A DNA stretch of 10,007 bases from CAXBID01 sp049791475. GTDB lineage: Bacteria > Bacteroidota > Bacteroidia > Flavobacteriales > Flavobacteriaceae. The first letter of the stretch is position 1. Every line of letters starts with the position of its first letter. The stretch spans positions 1 through 10,007 of the forward strand of contig JBAQZZ010000083.1 of NCBI GenBank assembly GCA_049791475.1, written 5' to 3'. The notes under the pieces were generated by a model. The model saw only the letters and a list, made by a program, of their open reading frames with translations. It was not told where the DNA came from and did no database searches. Position numbers and translations under genes: made by a program. Shown here one piece after another: positions 1 through 6,631 of this stretch.

Positions 1-1
1 A

Positions 2-22
2 AATTACTATGTTAAATTCTAA
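2..22 (+). CDS. Possible 3' end of an upstream gene (partial, uncertain)
   Basis: One plus-strand frame reads NYYVKF followed by TAA at 20-22, ending 12 nt before the next gene. An alternating pattern ending in an aromatic residue resembles the last strand of Bacteroidota outer-membrane beta-barrels, but six residues cannot establish that. Another frame runs from position 3 to a TGA at 36-38, which would overlap the next ATG as ATGA. Which frame is real, if either, cannot be decided from 34 bases. Confidence 0.25.
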   Translation, partial: NYYVKF

Positions 23-34
23 AACCCAATTTAT

Positions 35-2794
35 ATGAAAACCTTCATTTTTGATGTTTTAGAAGATTTAAAAAACAATAGTGCCAATCTTTCAAAATTA
101 ACCTTTATTCTTCCCAGTAAAAGAGCTGGATTGTTTTTAAAGCATCATATTTCTAAAGTTGCTGAACAAACTATTTTTGCACCAAATATTATTAGTATTG
201 AAGAATTTGTTGAAGACCTTTCTCAACTAAAAACAATTACCAATACAGAATTGCTTTTTCATTTTTATGATTCTTACACCCAACTAACAAAAAAAGAAAA
301 TCAAGATTCCTTTGAGGTCTTTTCTAAATGGGCACAAATATTACTTCAAGATTTTAATGAAATTGACCGTTACCTTATCCCTCAAGAAAACATATTTAGT
401 TATTTAAGCGATATTCAAGAATTAAATCATTGGGCGTTACAGGAGAACCAAACAGATTTTGTAAAAAACTATTTATCTTTTTGGAAAAAACTTAACCAGT
501 ATTACAATCATTTTATTGAAGTATTATCAAATAAAAATATAGGTTATCAAGGTTTAATTTATAGAAAGGCCGTTAAAAATTTAGAAAGCTACATTCTAAA
601 AAATCCTAAAAAAGAACATGTTTTTTTGGGGTTTAACGCTTTAAATACAGCCGAAGAAACTATTATTAAAAATCTACTTGAAAATAATTTAGCAAAAACG
701 TATTGGGATATTGATACTACTTTCATGGATAATCCCAAACATGATGCCGCTTTATTTACTAGGCAACATAAAACAAATTGGAAGTATTTTGAAAAAGAGC
801 CATTCAATTGGGTAACTAGTAATTATACAAAAGAAAAAAAAATATCAATTTTTGGTATTCCAAAAAATATTGGACAAGCTAAATACATTGGCACGCTTTT
901 AAAAAATATAAATAACGAAAACAAAACCTTAGAAAATACAGCAGTAGTTTTGGGTGATGAAAATTTACTAATTCCTGTATTAAACTCAATTCCACCATCG
1001 GTTGAAGCTTTGAATATTACCATGGGGTTTCCATTAAAATCAATCCCATTAGCCTCACTTTTTGATGGGTTGTTTCAAATTCATAAAAACTCAACCTCGT
1101 CTTTTTATTTTAAAGATGTTATTAATATTCTATCTCATCAATTTATTCGCACGCTTTTTGTAATTGACCATGTTGATTATGCTTCTAAAATAATTGAAAC
1201 TATAGATACTAACAACTTAGTGTATTTAAATGTAGAACGTTTAAAGCAAATTGCCGATGAATCAAGTTCATTAATTGATTTGTTATTTCAAAATTGGAAT
1301 ACATCTATAGAAGTAGCTCTAAAAAATTGTTCTCAATTAATAATTAAGATCAAAAGTAAACTTGATGAAAATAAAGATTCAAATCTTTTATCATTAGAAT
1401 ACCTTTTCCGTTTTAATGAATTGTTTAACGAGTTATCACGTTTAAATTCAGAATATAATCACATTAAAGATATTTCAACCTTATTTGGCGTTTATAAAGA
1501 ATTATTAAGTTCTGAAACTCTAGATTTTCAAGGCGAACCTTTACAAGGCTTGCAAATTATGGGCATGTTAGAATCGCGTGTTTTAGATTTTGAAACCGTT
1601 ATTATTTCATCGGTTAATGAGGGTGTTTTACCCTCTGGAAAAAGTAACAATTCATTTATCCCATTTGATGTAAAATTAGAAAATAACTTACCTACTTATA
1701 AAGAAAAAGATGCCGTTTATACATATCACTTTTACAGGTTATTGCAACGTGCAAAAACTATTTATATTCTTTATAATACCGAAGCTGATGTGTTAACGGG
1801 TGGTGAAAAAAGCAGGTTTATTACTCAGTTAGAACTAGAAGGTTTTCATAATATAAATCATCAAATAATTGCACCAGATGTTCCTATAATTCATCCAACA
1901 AAACAAGTTATAGAAAAGACAGATGATTTATTGGTTAAGTTAAAAGAAATTGCTACAAAAGGGTTTTCGCCTTCGTCATTAACCAATTATATAAGAAACC
2001 CGATTGATTTTTATTATCAGAAAATTTTAAAAATTAAAGAGCACGACGAAGTTGAAGAAACCATTGCTGCTAATACCCTAGGAACAGTTGTACACAATAC
2101 GCTTGAAGATTTTTATAAACCTTTACAAGGCCAATTCTTAACTGTAGATAGTGTTAAAAATCTCAAATCTAAAATAAAAGAGAAAGTCACTTTTCATTTT
2201 AAAAATGAATTTAAAGAAGGTGATATTACAAAGGGTAAAAATCTTATTATTTATGAAATAGCAAAACGTTATGTTTCTAATTTTTTAAACTTAGAAATAA
2301 AAAATTTAAAAGCAGGAAATGCTATAAAAATAATAGCTGTAGAAGCTGAAAATAAGGTTTTAATAGATATTCCAGAACTTGATTTTCCTGTTAAACTTAC
2401 GGGCAAAGTAGATCGTGTAGATGAATATAATGGTGTAACTAGAATTATTGATTACAAAACTGGGCGTGTTGATTTGAACAAAGTTGAAATTGTTAATTGG
2501 GAAGATTTAACCACAGATTACACAAAGTATAGCAAGAGTTTCCAAGTACTAAGTTACGCTTACATGATGATGTTATCACAGGGCATTCAGCTTCCTGTTG
2601 AAGCAGGCATCATTTCATTTAAAAATTTGAGTGAAGGTTATTTAAAGTTTTCTAAAAAAGATAAACCTGGTAATTATGCTAAAAAAGATTCATTAATAAC
2701 AATGGAAACCATGGATAACTTTTACCACGAATTAAAAACCTTAATTCTTGAAATTTGTAATCCGAACATACCATTCATTGAAAAAGAGCTTTAA
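35..2794 (+). CDS. AddB-like PD-(D/E)XK nuclease (inactivated helicase plus RecB-type nuclease)
   Basis: This is probably the nuclease subunit of an AddAB/RecBCD-type enzyme that resects DNA double-strand ends for recombination in the cytoplasm. The N-terminus has the UvrD-like opening LPSKRAGLFLKHH (about residues 26-38) without a GKT Walker A, so this half is expected not to hydrolyse ATP. The AddB/RecC-like block GMLESRVLDF to VNEGVLP covers 510-533. The C-terminal nuclease domain starts near 643 and carries H687 (GTVVHNTLE), D793 (GKVDRVD), D806 and K808 (IIDYKTG) and Q837/Y841 (QVLSY), the RecB-family catalytic set. At 919 residues it is shorter than Bacillus AddB, and only two cysteines are present, so the four-cysteine iron-sulfur staple is absent. 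The helicase partner is not in the window. The start is the ATG at 35, in an AT-rich leader without Shine-Dalgarno. The next gene begins at the base after the stop. Confidence 0.93.
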   Translation: MKTFIFDVLEDLKNNSANLSKLTFILPSKRAGLFLKHHISKVAEQTIFAPNIISIEEFVEDLSQLKTITNTELLFHFYDSYTQLTKKENQDSFEVFSKWAQILLQDFNEIDRYLIPQENIFSYLSDIQELNHWALQENQTDFVKNYLSFWKKLNQYYNHFIEVLSNKNIGYQGLIYRKAVKNLESYILKNPKKEHVFLGFNALNTAEETIIKNLLENNLAKTYWDIDTTFMDNPKHDAALFTRQHKTNWKYFEKEPFNWVTSNYTKEKKISIFGIPKNIGQAKYIGTLLKNINNENKTLENTAVVLGDENLLIPVLNSIPPSVEALNITMGFPLKSIPLASLFDGLFQIHKNSTSSFYFKDVINILSHQFIRTLFVIDHVDYASKIIETIDTNNLVYLNVERLKQIADESSSLIDLLFQNWNTSIEVALKNCSQLIIKIKSKLDENKDSNLLSLEYLFRFNELFNELSRLNSEYNHIKDISTLFGVYKELLSSETLDFQGEPLQGLQIMGMLESRVLDFETVIISSVNEGVLPSGKSNNSFIPFDVKLENNLPTYKEKDAVYTYHFYRLLQRAKTIYILYNTEADVLTGGEKSRFITQLELEGFHNINHQIIAPDVPIIHPTKQVIEKTDDLLVKLKEIATKGFSPSSLTNYIRNPIDFYYQKILKIKEHDEVEETIAANTLGTVVHNTLEDFYKPLQGQFLTVDSVKNLKSKIKEKVTFHFKNEFKEGDITKGKNLIIYEIAKRYVSNFLNLEIKNLKAGNAIKIIAVEAENKVLIDIPELDFPVKLTGKVDRVDEYNGVTRIIDYKTGRVDLNKVEIVNWEDLTTDYTKYSKSFQVLSYAYMMMLSQGIQLPVEAGIISFKNLSEGYLKFSKKDKPGNYAKKDSLITMETMDNFYHELKTLILEICNPNIPFIEKEL

Positions 2795-3664
2795 ATGATT
2801 TTAAAAGAAGACTTTATTATTGATGGAAAACATCAAAAACCTATTTTAATTGATGTCACTCGTCTTTCAGGAAAAGAAAATTTACCAATTATTATTTTCT
2901 GTCATGGCTATAAAGGTTTTAAAGATTGGGGCGCATGGCATTTAATGGCAAACACATTTGCAGAAGCACCTTTTTGTTTTATTAAATTCAACTTTTCACA
3001 CAACGGAGGCACTAAGGAACAACCCATAGATTTTCCAGATTTAGAAGCTTTTGGGAATAACAATTATACGAAAGAGCTAGACGATTTAGAATCTGTAATT
3101 AATTGGATTTTTGAAAACGCCCATTTAAAAAAGGCAGTAAACTTAAATAATATAAGCTTAATTGGCCATAGTAGAGCTGGAGGAATTGTTTCTATAAAAG
3201 CAGAGGAAAATGCTCGAATAAAAAACGTTATTAGTTTAGCTGGTGTATGTAGTTTTGGAAAAAGAACATCAACTACCGGTGATTTAGAAAAATGGAAAAG
3301 AGATGGCGTTAAATACGTTTTAAATGGCCGTACCAAACAACAAATGCCCCATTACTATCAGTTTTATGAAGATTTTATTAATAACGAGAATCGTTTAACC
3401 ATTAAACGGGCTATTTCAAATTTGAAAATTCCGCATTTAATAATTCATGGAAATAAAGATACCAGTGTTTTAATTGAAGAAGCTAAAAATCTTCATGAAT
3501 GGAATTCAAAAAGTAACCTTGTAATTATTGAAGATGCAAATCATGTTTTTAATACAAAACATCCTTGGGAAGGAAATGAATTACCAAAACAGCTTAAAGA
3601 AGTTATTTTGTCTTGTATTTCTTTTATAAAAGAGCCTTCAGTACATGACAAAAAATTAGATTAA
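2795..3664 (+). CDS. Alpha/beta hydrolase (serine hydrolase, substrate unknown)
   Basis: A 289-residue alpha/beta-hydrolase-fold enzyme with no signal peptide, so probably cytoplasmic. The oxyanion-type motif CHGYKGFKDWG lies around H37-G38. The nucleophile elbow is GHSRAGG with S126; it is a variant of GxSxG with alanine in the last position, followed by two glycines. The acid is D222 in HGNKDTSV and the base H250 in DANHVFN, giving the triad Ser126-Asp222-His250. Length and motif order suit the dienelactone-hydrolase/esterase-like branch, but substrate cannot be read from sequence. The ATG directly follows the TAA of the nuclease gene (TAAATG), so co-transcription and possibly translational coupling are likely. 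After the TAA at 3662-3664 the frame stays open for 24 codons, and its first codons resemble the end of the protein (see findings). Confidence 0.9.
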   Translation: MILKEDFIIDGKHQKPILIDVTRLSGKENLPIIIFCHGYKGFKDWGAWHLMANTFAEAPFCFIKFNFSHNGGTKEQPIDFPDLEAFGNNNYTKELDDLESVINWIFENAHLKKAVNLNNISLIGHSRAGGIVSIKAEENARIKNVISLAGVCSFGKRTSTTGDLEKWKRDGVKYVLNGRTKQQMPHYYQFYEDFINNENRLTIKRAISNLKIPHLIIHGNKDTSVLIEEAKNLHEWNSKSNLVIIEDANHVFNTKHPWEGNELPKQLKEVILSCISFIKEPSVHDKKLD

Positions 3665-3714
3665 CCTTCGGTAAATGATACTAATCCTGCTAAATTCTTT
3701 AAAAAAGATAAGTT
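3665..3714. other. Convergent intergenic spacer without an obvious terminator
   Basis: Fifty bases separate the hydrolase stop from the ABC ATPase stop on the opposite strand. I see only a weak AT-rich CTTT/AAAG self-complementarity near 3697-3707 and no GC stem with a T-run. Readthrough into antisense is therefore possible. The first 16 bases are a near copy (13 of 16) of the segment 30 bp upstream. Confidence 0.5.
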
Positions 3715-5394
3715 CTATAACCCTTTAGGAATGGCCTGAATTAATTTTTTTGTATACTCTTTTTTTGGAGATGTATATATAACATCTGCATCATCTAATT
3801 CTTCAATTTTTCCTTGATTCATTACCAATAATTGGTCACTCATATATTTAACCACAGCCAAATCATGGGATATAAAAATATACGTAAACCCAAAACTGTC
3901 TTTAAGTTCATTAAGTAAATTAAGTACCTGCGCTTGAACGGATATATCTAATGCAGAAACCGATTCATCGCAGACAATAAGTTTTGGTTGTAAAGCAATG
4001 GTTCTTGCAATGCCAATACGTTGCCTTTGGCCTCCAGAAAATTCATGCGGATACCTATTAAAATAATCTTCAGATAAGCCAACTCTATTTAAAATATTGA
4101 TGGTTTTTTCTTTTCTTTCTTGATTAGAATTATAAAGTTTATGCACTATCATGGGTTCCATAATGGCTTCACCAACAGGTATTCTTGGGTTTAAAGACGA
4201 GTAAGGATCTTGAAAAATAATTTGAATATCTTTCCTAAGTTTTCTAGTCTCCGTTTTACTTAATTTAGTAATATCAATACCATGGTATAAAATTTTTCCA
4301 GCAGTAGCTTTATCTAATTGAAGAATGGCATTTCCAAGTGTTGATTTTCCACAACCAGATTCACCAACTAAACCTAAAGTTTCGCCTTCATATAATTTAA
4401 AGCTTACATTATTTACAGCTTTAAAAGTTTGAGCTTTTGTAAAAAGTCCTGATTTAGAAATATATTCTTTTTCAACATTAATAACCTCTAGTAAAGGTGT
4501 TTTGCTATAAAGTTTTTGATGATGTTTTTTGCGTTCTTCAGTTGAAACTATCTCCTTAGAAATCGTATTATTTAAAAAATCTTGGATAGTCGGTAATGTT
4601 TTTAAACGTGTATCTAACGATGGGCGCGAGTTTATTAATGCTTTTGTGTAATTATGTTGCGGATTTTTGAAAATATCCGAAACCAAACCTTGCTCAACTA
4701 TATCGCCTTTATACATCACTAAAACACGATCGGCGATTTCAGAAATTAAAGCCAAATCGTGAGTAATAAAAATGATACTCATTTTTGTTTCAATCTGTAA
4801 TTCTTTAAGTAAGCTGATGATATCTTTTTGAACAGTAACATCAAGTGCCGTAGTAGGTTCGTCAGCAATTAAAATATCGGGTTTGCAGGCAATAGCCATG
4901 GCAATCATGACCCGTTGTTTTTGCCCTCCAGAAATTTCGTGAGGATATTTATTATACGTGGTGTTTACATCTGGAAGTTTTACTTTTTCAAAGAGTAAAA
5001 GGGTTTCGTTTTCAGCCTCTTTTTTTGATAAATGGGTATGTTGCAATAGAATTTCTTGAACTTGTTTTCCGCAAGTCATAGACGGATTTAAAGAACTCAT
5101 TGGTTCTTGAAAAATCATGGCGATTTTATTGCCTCTTATTTTCTGAAATAATTTTGGTTTAAGGGTCGTTAAATTAGTCTCTTTATAGATAATGCTACCA
5201 AAATCTATTTTTGATATTTTTTTAGGAAGAAGCCCCAGAATAGCTAATGAAGAAACAGATTTTCCTGAACCCGATTCTCCAACAATTCCTAAAATTTCAT
5301 TCTTTTTTAAACTATAAGAAATGGAATGAATAACTTCATTTTTTCCAAAGGAAATGGATAGGTTTTCAACTTTCAAAATTGAGGTTTCTGCCAT
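3715..5394 (-). CDS. Fused two-domain ABC transporter ATP-binding protein, dipeptide/oligopeptide type (DppD-DppF/YejF-like)
   Basis: This cytoplasmic ATPase joins the two nucleotide-binding domains of a peptide-type importer in one 559-residue chain. Domain 1 has Walker A GESGSGKS 39-46, Q-loop FQEPMSSLNP 95-104, signature SGGQKQR 155-161, Walker B ILIADEP to E179 and H212. Domain 2 has GESGCGKS 344-351, Q-loop FQDPYSSLNP 394-403, signature SGGQRQR 453-459, Walker B LIVCDES with E477, and H510. Both ATP sites therefore look competent. Each domain ends with the oligopeptide-type tail (KNPQHNYTKALI at 243-254; SPKKEYTKKLI near the C-terminus). No permease or substrate-binding protein is in the window, so substrate is unknown; it could serve peptides or other OppDF-type cargo. 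It is the last gene of the minus-strand run, but a foldback element ends three bases before its ATG and now forms its whole leader. Confidence 0.95.
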   Translation of the reverse strand: MAETSILKVENLSISFGKNEVIHSISYSLKKNEILGIVGESGSGKSVSSLAILGLLPKKISKIDFGSIIYKETNLTTLKPKLFQKIRGNKIAMIFQEPMSSLNPSMTCGKQVQEILLQHTHLSKKEAENETLLLFEKVKLPDVNTTYNKYPHEISGGQKQRVMIAMAIACKPDILIADEPTTALDVTVQKDIISLLKELQIETKMSIIFITHDLALISEIADRVLVMYKGDIVEQGLVSDIFKNPQHNYTKALINSRPSLDTRLKTLPTIQDFLNNTISKEIVSTEERKKHHQKLYSKTPLLEVINVEKEYISKSGLFTKAQTFKAVNNVSFKLYEGETLGLVGESGCGKSTLGNAILQLDKATAGKILYHGIDITKLSKTETRKLRKDIQIIFQDPYSSLNPRIPVGEAIMEPMIVHKLYNSNQERKEKTINILNRVGLSEDYFNRYPHEFSGGQRQRIGIARTIALQPKLIVCDESVSALDISVQAQVLNLLNELKDSFGFTYIFISHDLAVVKYMSDQLLVMNQGKIEELDDADVIYTSPKKEYTKKLIQAIPKGL

Positions 5395-5397
5395 TTA
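5395..5397. repeat. Putative 3-bp target duplication, left copy (TTA)
   Basis: TTA here and TTA at 5558-5560 immediately flank the inverted ends TACCAATTGAA and TTCAATTGGTA. Three bases alone are weak evidence. The case is stronger because collapsing the two copies restores a clean TAA-ATG junction between the flanking genes on the minus strand. Confidence 0.5.
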
Positions 5398-5557
5398 TAC
5401 CAATTGAATATTAAAATTATTCATAAATAAATTGAATTATTTTTTGATTAATAGAGAATAAAAATAACAGCATAGCCTTAGCTATGGTTTTATTTTTAAA
5501 TGAAGATCTAGCGAAAAAGAAACGATTTATATGGGTCATTTTGATGTTCAATTGGTA
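5398..5557. mobile_element. MITE-like foldback element (about 160 bp, non-coding)
   Basis: The whole gap between the exonuclease and ABC genes is a foldback sequence. The outer arms at 5397-5417 and 5538-5558 are inverted copies matching at 19 of 21 positions, beginning TACCAATTGAA. A central hairpin (arms 5459-5476 and 5481-5498, 16 of 18 pairs, core CATAGC-CTTA-GCTATG) sits almost exactly at the midpoint. No ORF of note is present. Defined inverted ends, a flanking TTA on both sides, small size and no coding content fit a miniature inverted-repeat transposable element mobilised in trans by a DDE transposase. Family and transposase are not identifiable here. From memory, similar CAATTG-ended repeats recur in flavobacterial genomes; this is unchecked. 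Confidence 0.75.
5459..5498. repeat. Central hairpin of the foldback element
   Basis: Arms 5459-5476 and 5481-5498 pair at 16 of 18 positions around the four-base loop CTTA, with the perfect core CATAGC/GCTATG. On the plus strand the 3' arm ends in a TTTTATTTTT tract. In minus-strand RNA the arm ends TGTTATTTTTA, so it could act as a weak terminator or an RNA-stabilising structure in either direction. This function is inferred, not shown. Confidence 0.7.
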
Positions 5558-6271
5558 TTATATATGTATAATTTCATCATCTGATAAAATAGAATCACCG
5601 CGTAAGCGTAAAAATATTTGAGCCACAGCAATGGTGTCTTTTTCACAATAAATTATAATTCTATCAACTTCGTTTTCTTCATAAAAAACACGATATACTT
5701 CGCTGCCGTCAATATCATCTTTTGGTGATGGAATGCCTAAAACATTAGTCATTAATTTTAAAGAAGTATACGTTTTATAATCACCAAATTTCCACAACTC
5801 TAAAGTATCAAGGTGTGGTACTTCCCATGGTTTTTTACCAAATAAATTAAGTTTATATGGCAATTCAATATTATTAATAATCATTCGGCGAGCGATGTAT
5901 GGAAAATCGAACTCTTTACCATTATGAGCACAAAGCAAATGTTTGGTTTCACTAAAATGAGAGATTAATAAAGTCTTAAAATCTTTTAGAATTTTAATTT
6001 CTTCACCATGAAATGATGTTACTCGAAATTTTCTTAAATCGCCTTGAATATTAAAATAACCGACCGAAATACAAACTATTTTACCAAACTCTGCCCAAAT
6101 TCCTGCCCTATCATAAAATTCTTCAGCAGTATAATCTTCTTTCCTTTGGTATTGTGATTTGTGTTCCCAAAGCGCTTGTTTAGTTTCATCTAAATCTGAG
6201 AAATGTTGCGTTTCTGGAACAGTTTCAATGTCCAGAAATAGTATGTTTTCAAGATTTAGTTTACTAATCAT
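5558..6271 (-). CDS. 3'-5' exonuclease, DnaQ-like fold, PolB-related type
   Basis: A 237-residue stand-alone DEDDy exonuclease resembling the predicted 3'-5' exonucleases related to the proofreading domain of DNA polymerase B. Exo I is FLDIETVPE with D14 and E16. Exo II is CAHNGKEFDFPYIARRM with N117 and D122. Exo III is YCEKD with Y208 and D212. All four metal-binding acids and the tyrosine are present, so it should be active on single-stranded 3' ends (DNA or RNA not determinable). No polymerase domain is attached. The ATG at 6269-6271 lies 3 nt after the stop of the upstream small membrane gene, indicating an operon. Its TAA at 5558-5560 coincides exactly with the putative target duplication of the foldback element downstream. 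Confidence 0.92.
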   Translation of the reverse strand: MISKLNLENILFLDIETVPETQHFSDLDETKQALWEHKSQYQRKEDYTAEEFYDRAGIWAEFGKIVCISVGYFNIQGDLRKFRVTSFHGEEIKILKDFKTLLISHFSETKHLLCAHNGKEFDFPYIARRMIINNIELPYKLNLFGKKPWEVPHLDTLELWKFGDYKTYTSLKLMTNVLGIPSPKDDIDGSEVYRVFYEENEVDRIIIYCEKDTIAVAQIFLRLRGDSILSDDEIIHI

Positions 6272-6274
6272 GTA

Positions 6275-6631
6275 TTAAGATTTTTTCAATATTAAAGCAC
6301 ATTGCTTTCCAAAAACACCTGCTATTCCACCTGCTATGCCGCCAATAATTCCGGTAATTAGAACTAACAGATAAGCATTTCCTTTTAACGGTAACAAAAC
6401 AGCTATTTTTTTAGCTAATATAAAATCGTTAGCGTTACCCAACCAAAATGAATAAATAATCCAAAATACCGTAATGGCTAAAAAAGGAATAAGAAATACA
6501 TAAAATTTCTTTAAGCTAAAAAATAAACCTGAAGTAAAAGTAGCAACCATTATTGCCCACCAAGGTAAAAACAGGGATAATATAATAGCTAAAATTATAG
6601 TTGTTATAAAATTTACACTATTTTTTTTCAT
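6275..6631 (-). CDS. Small integral membrane protein of unknown function
   Basis: A 118-residue, strongly hydrophobic protein with about four membrane helices (roughly residues 8-22, 24-40, 43-63 and 86-108). It has a basic N-terminus (MKKN) and a lysine-rich C-terminal tail (KKS). The last helix is glycine-rich (TGIIGGIAGGIAG), a GxxxG-type packing motif. I recognise no catalytic residues and no named family. Its ATG overlaps the acylase stop by one base (TAATG), and its own stop is 3 nt before the exonuclease ATG. It is therefore almost certainly translated from the same mRNA as both neighbours, with translational coupling to the acylase. A role linked to the membrane-anchored acylase is a guess from position only. 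Confidence 0.85.
   Translation of the reverse strand: MKKNSVNFITTIILAIILSLFLPWWAIMVATFTSGLFFSLKKFYVFLIPFLAITVFWIIYSFWLGNANDFILAKKIAVLLPLKGNAYLLVLITGIIGGIAGGIAGVFGKQCALILKKS

Noticed and set aside
589..1023. Minus-strand open frames of 66-72 codons inside the AddB-like gene, and a similar one at 3064-3336 inside the hydrolase.
   Set aside because: They lie entirely within well-supported plus-strand genes, have atypical composition and no motifs.
35..3664. A possible new defence pair made of the nuclease and the alpha/beta hydrolase.
   Set aside because: The nuclease has the domain plan of a housekeeping AddB-type recombination protein and the hydrolase is a common esterase-like enzyme. Direct abutment is frequent in compact flavobacterial genomes and alone does not imply a joint system.
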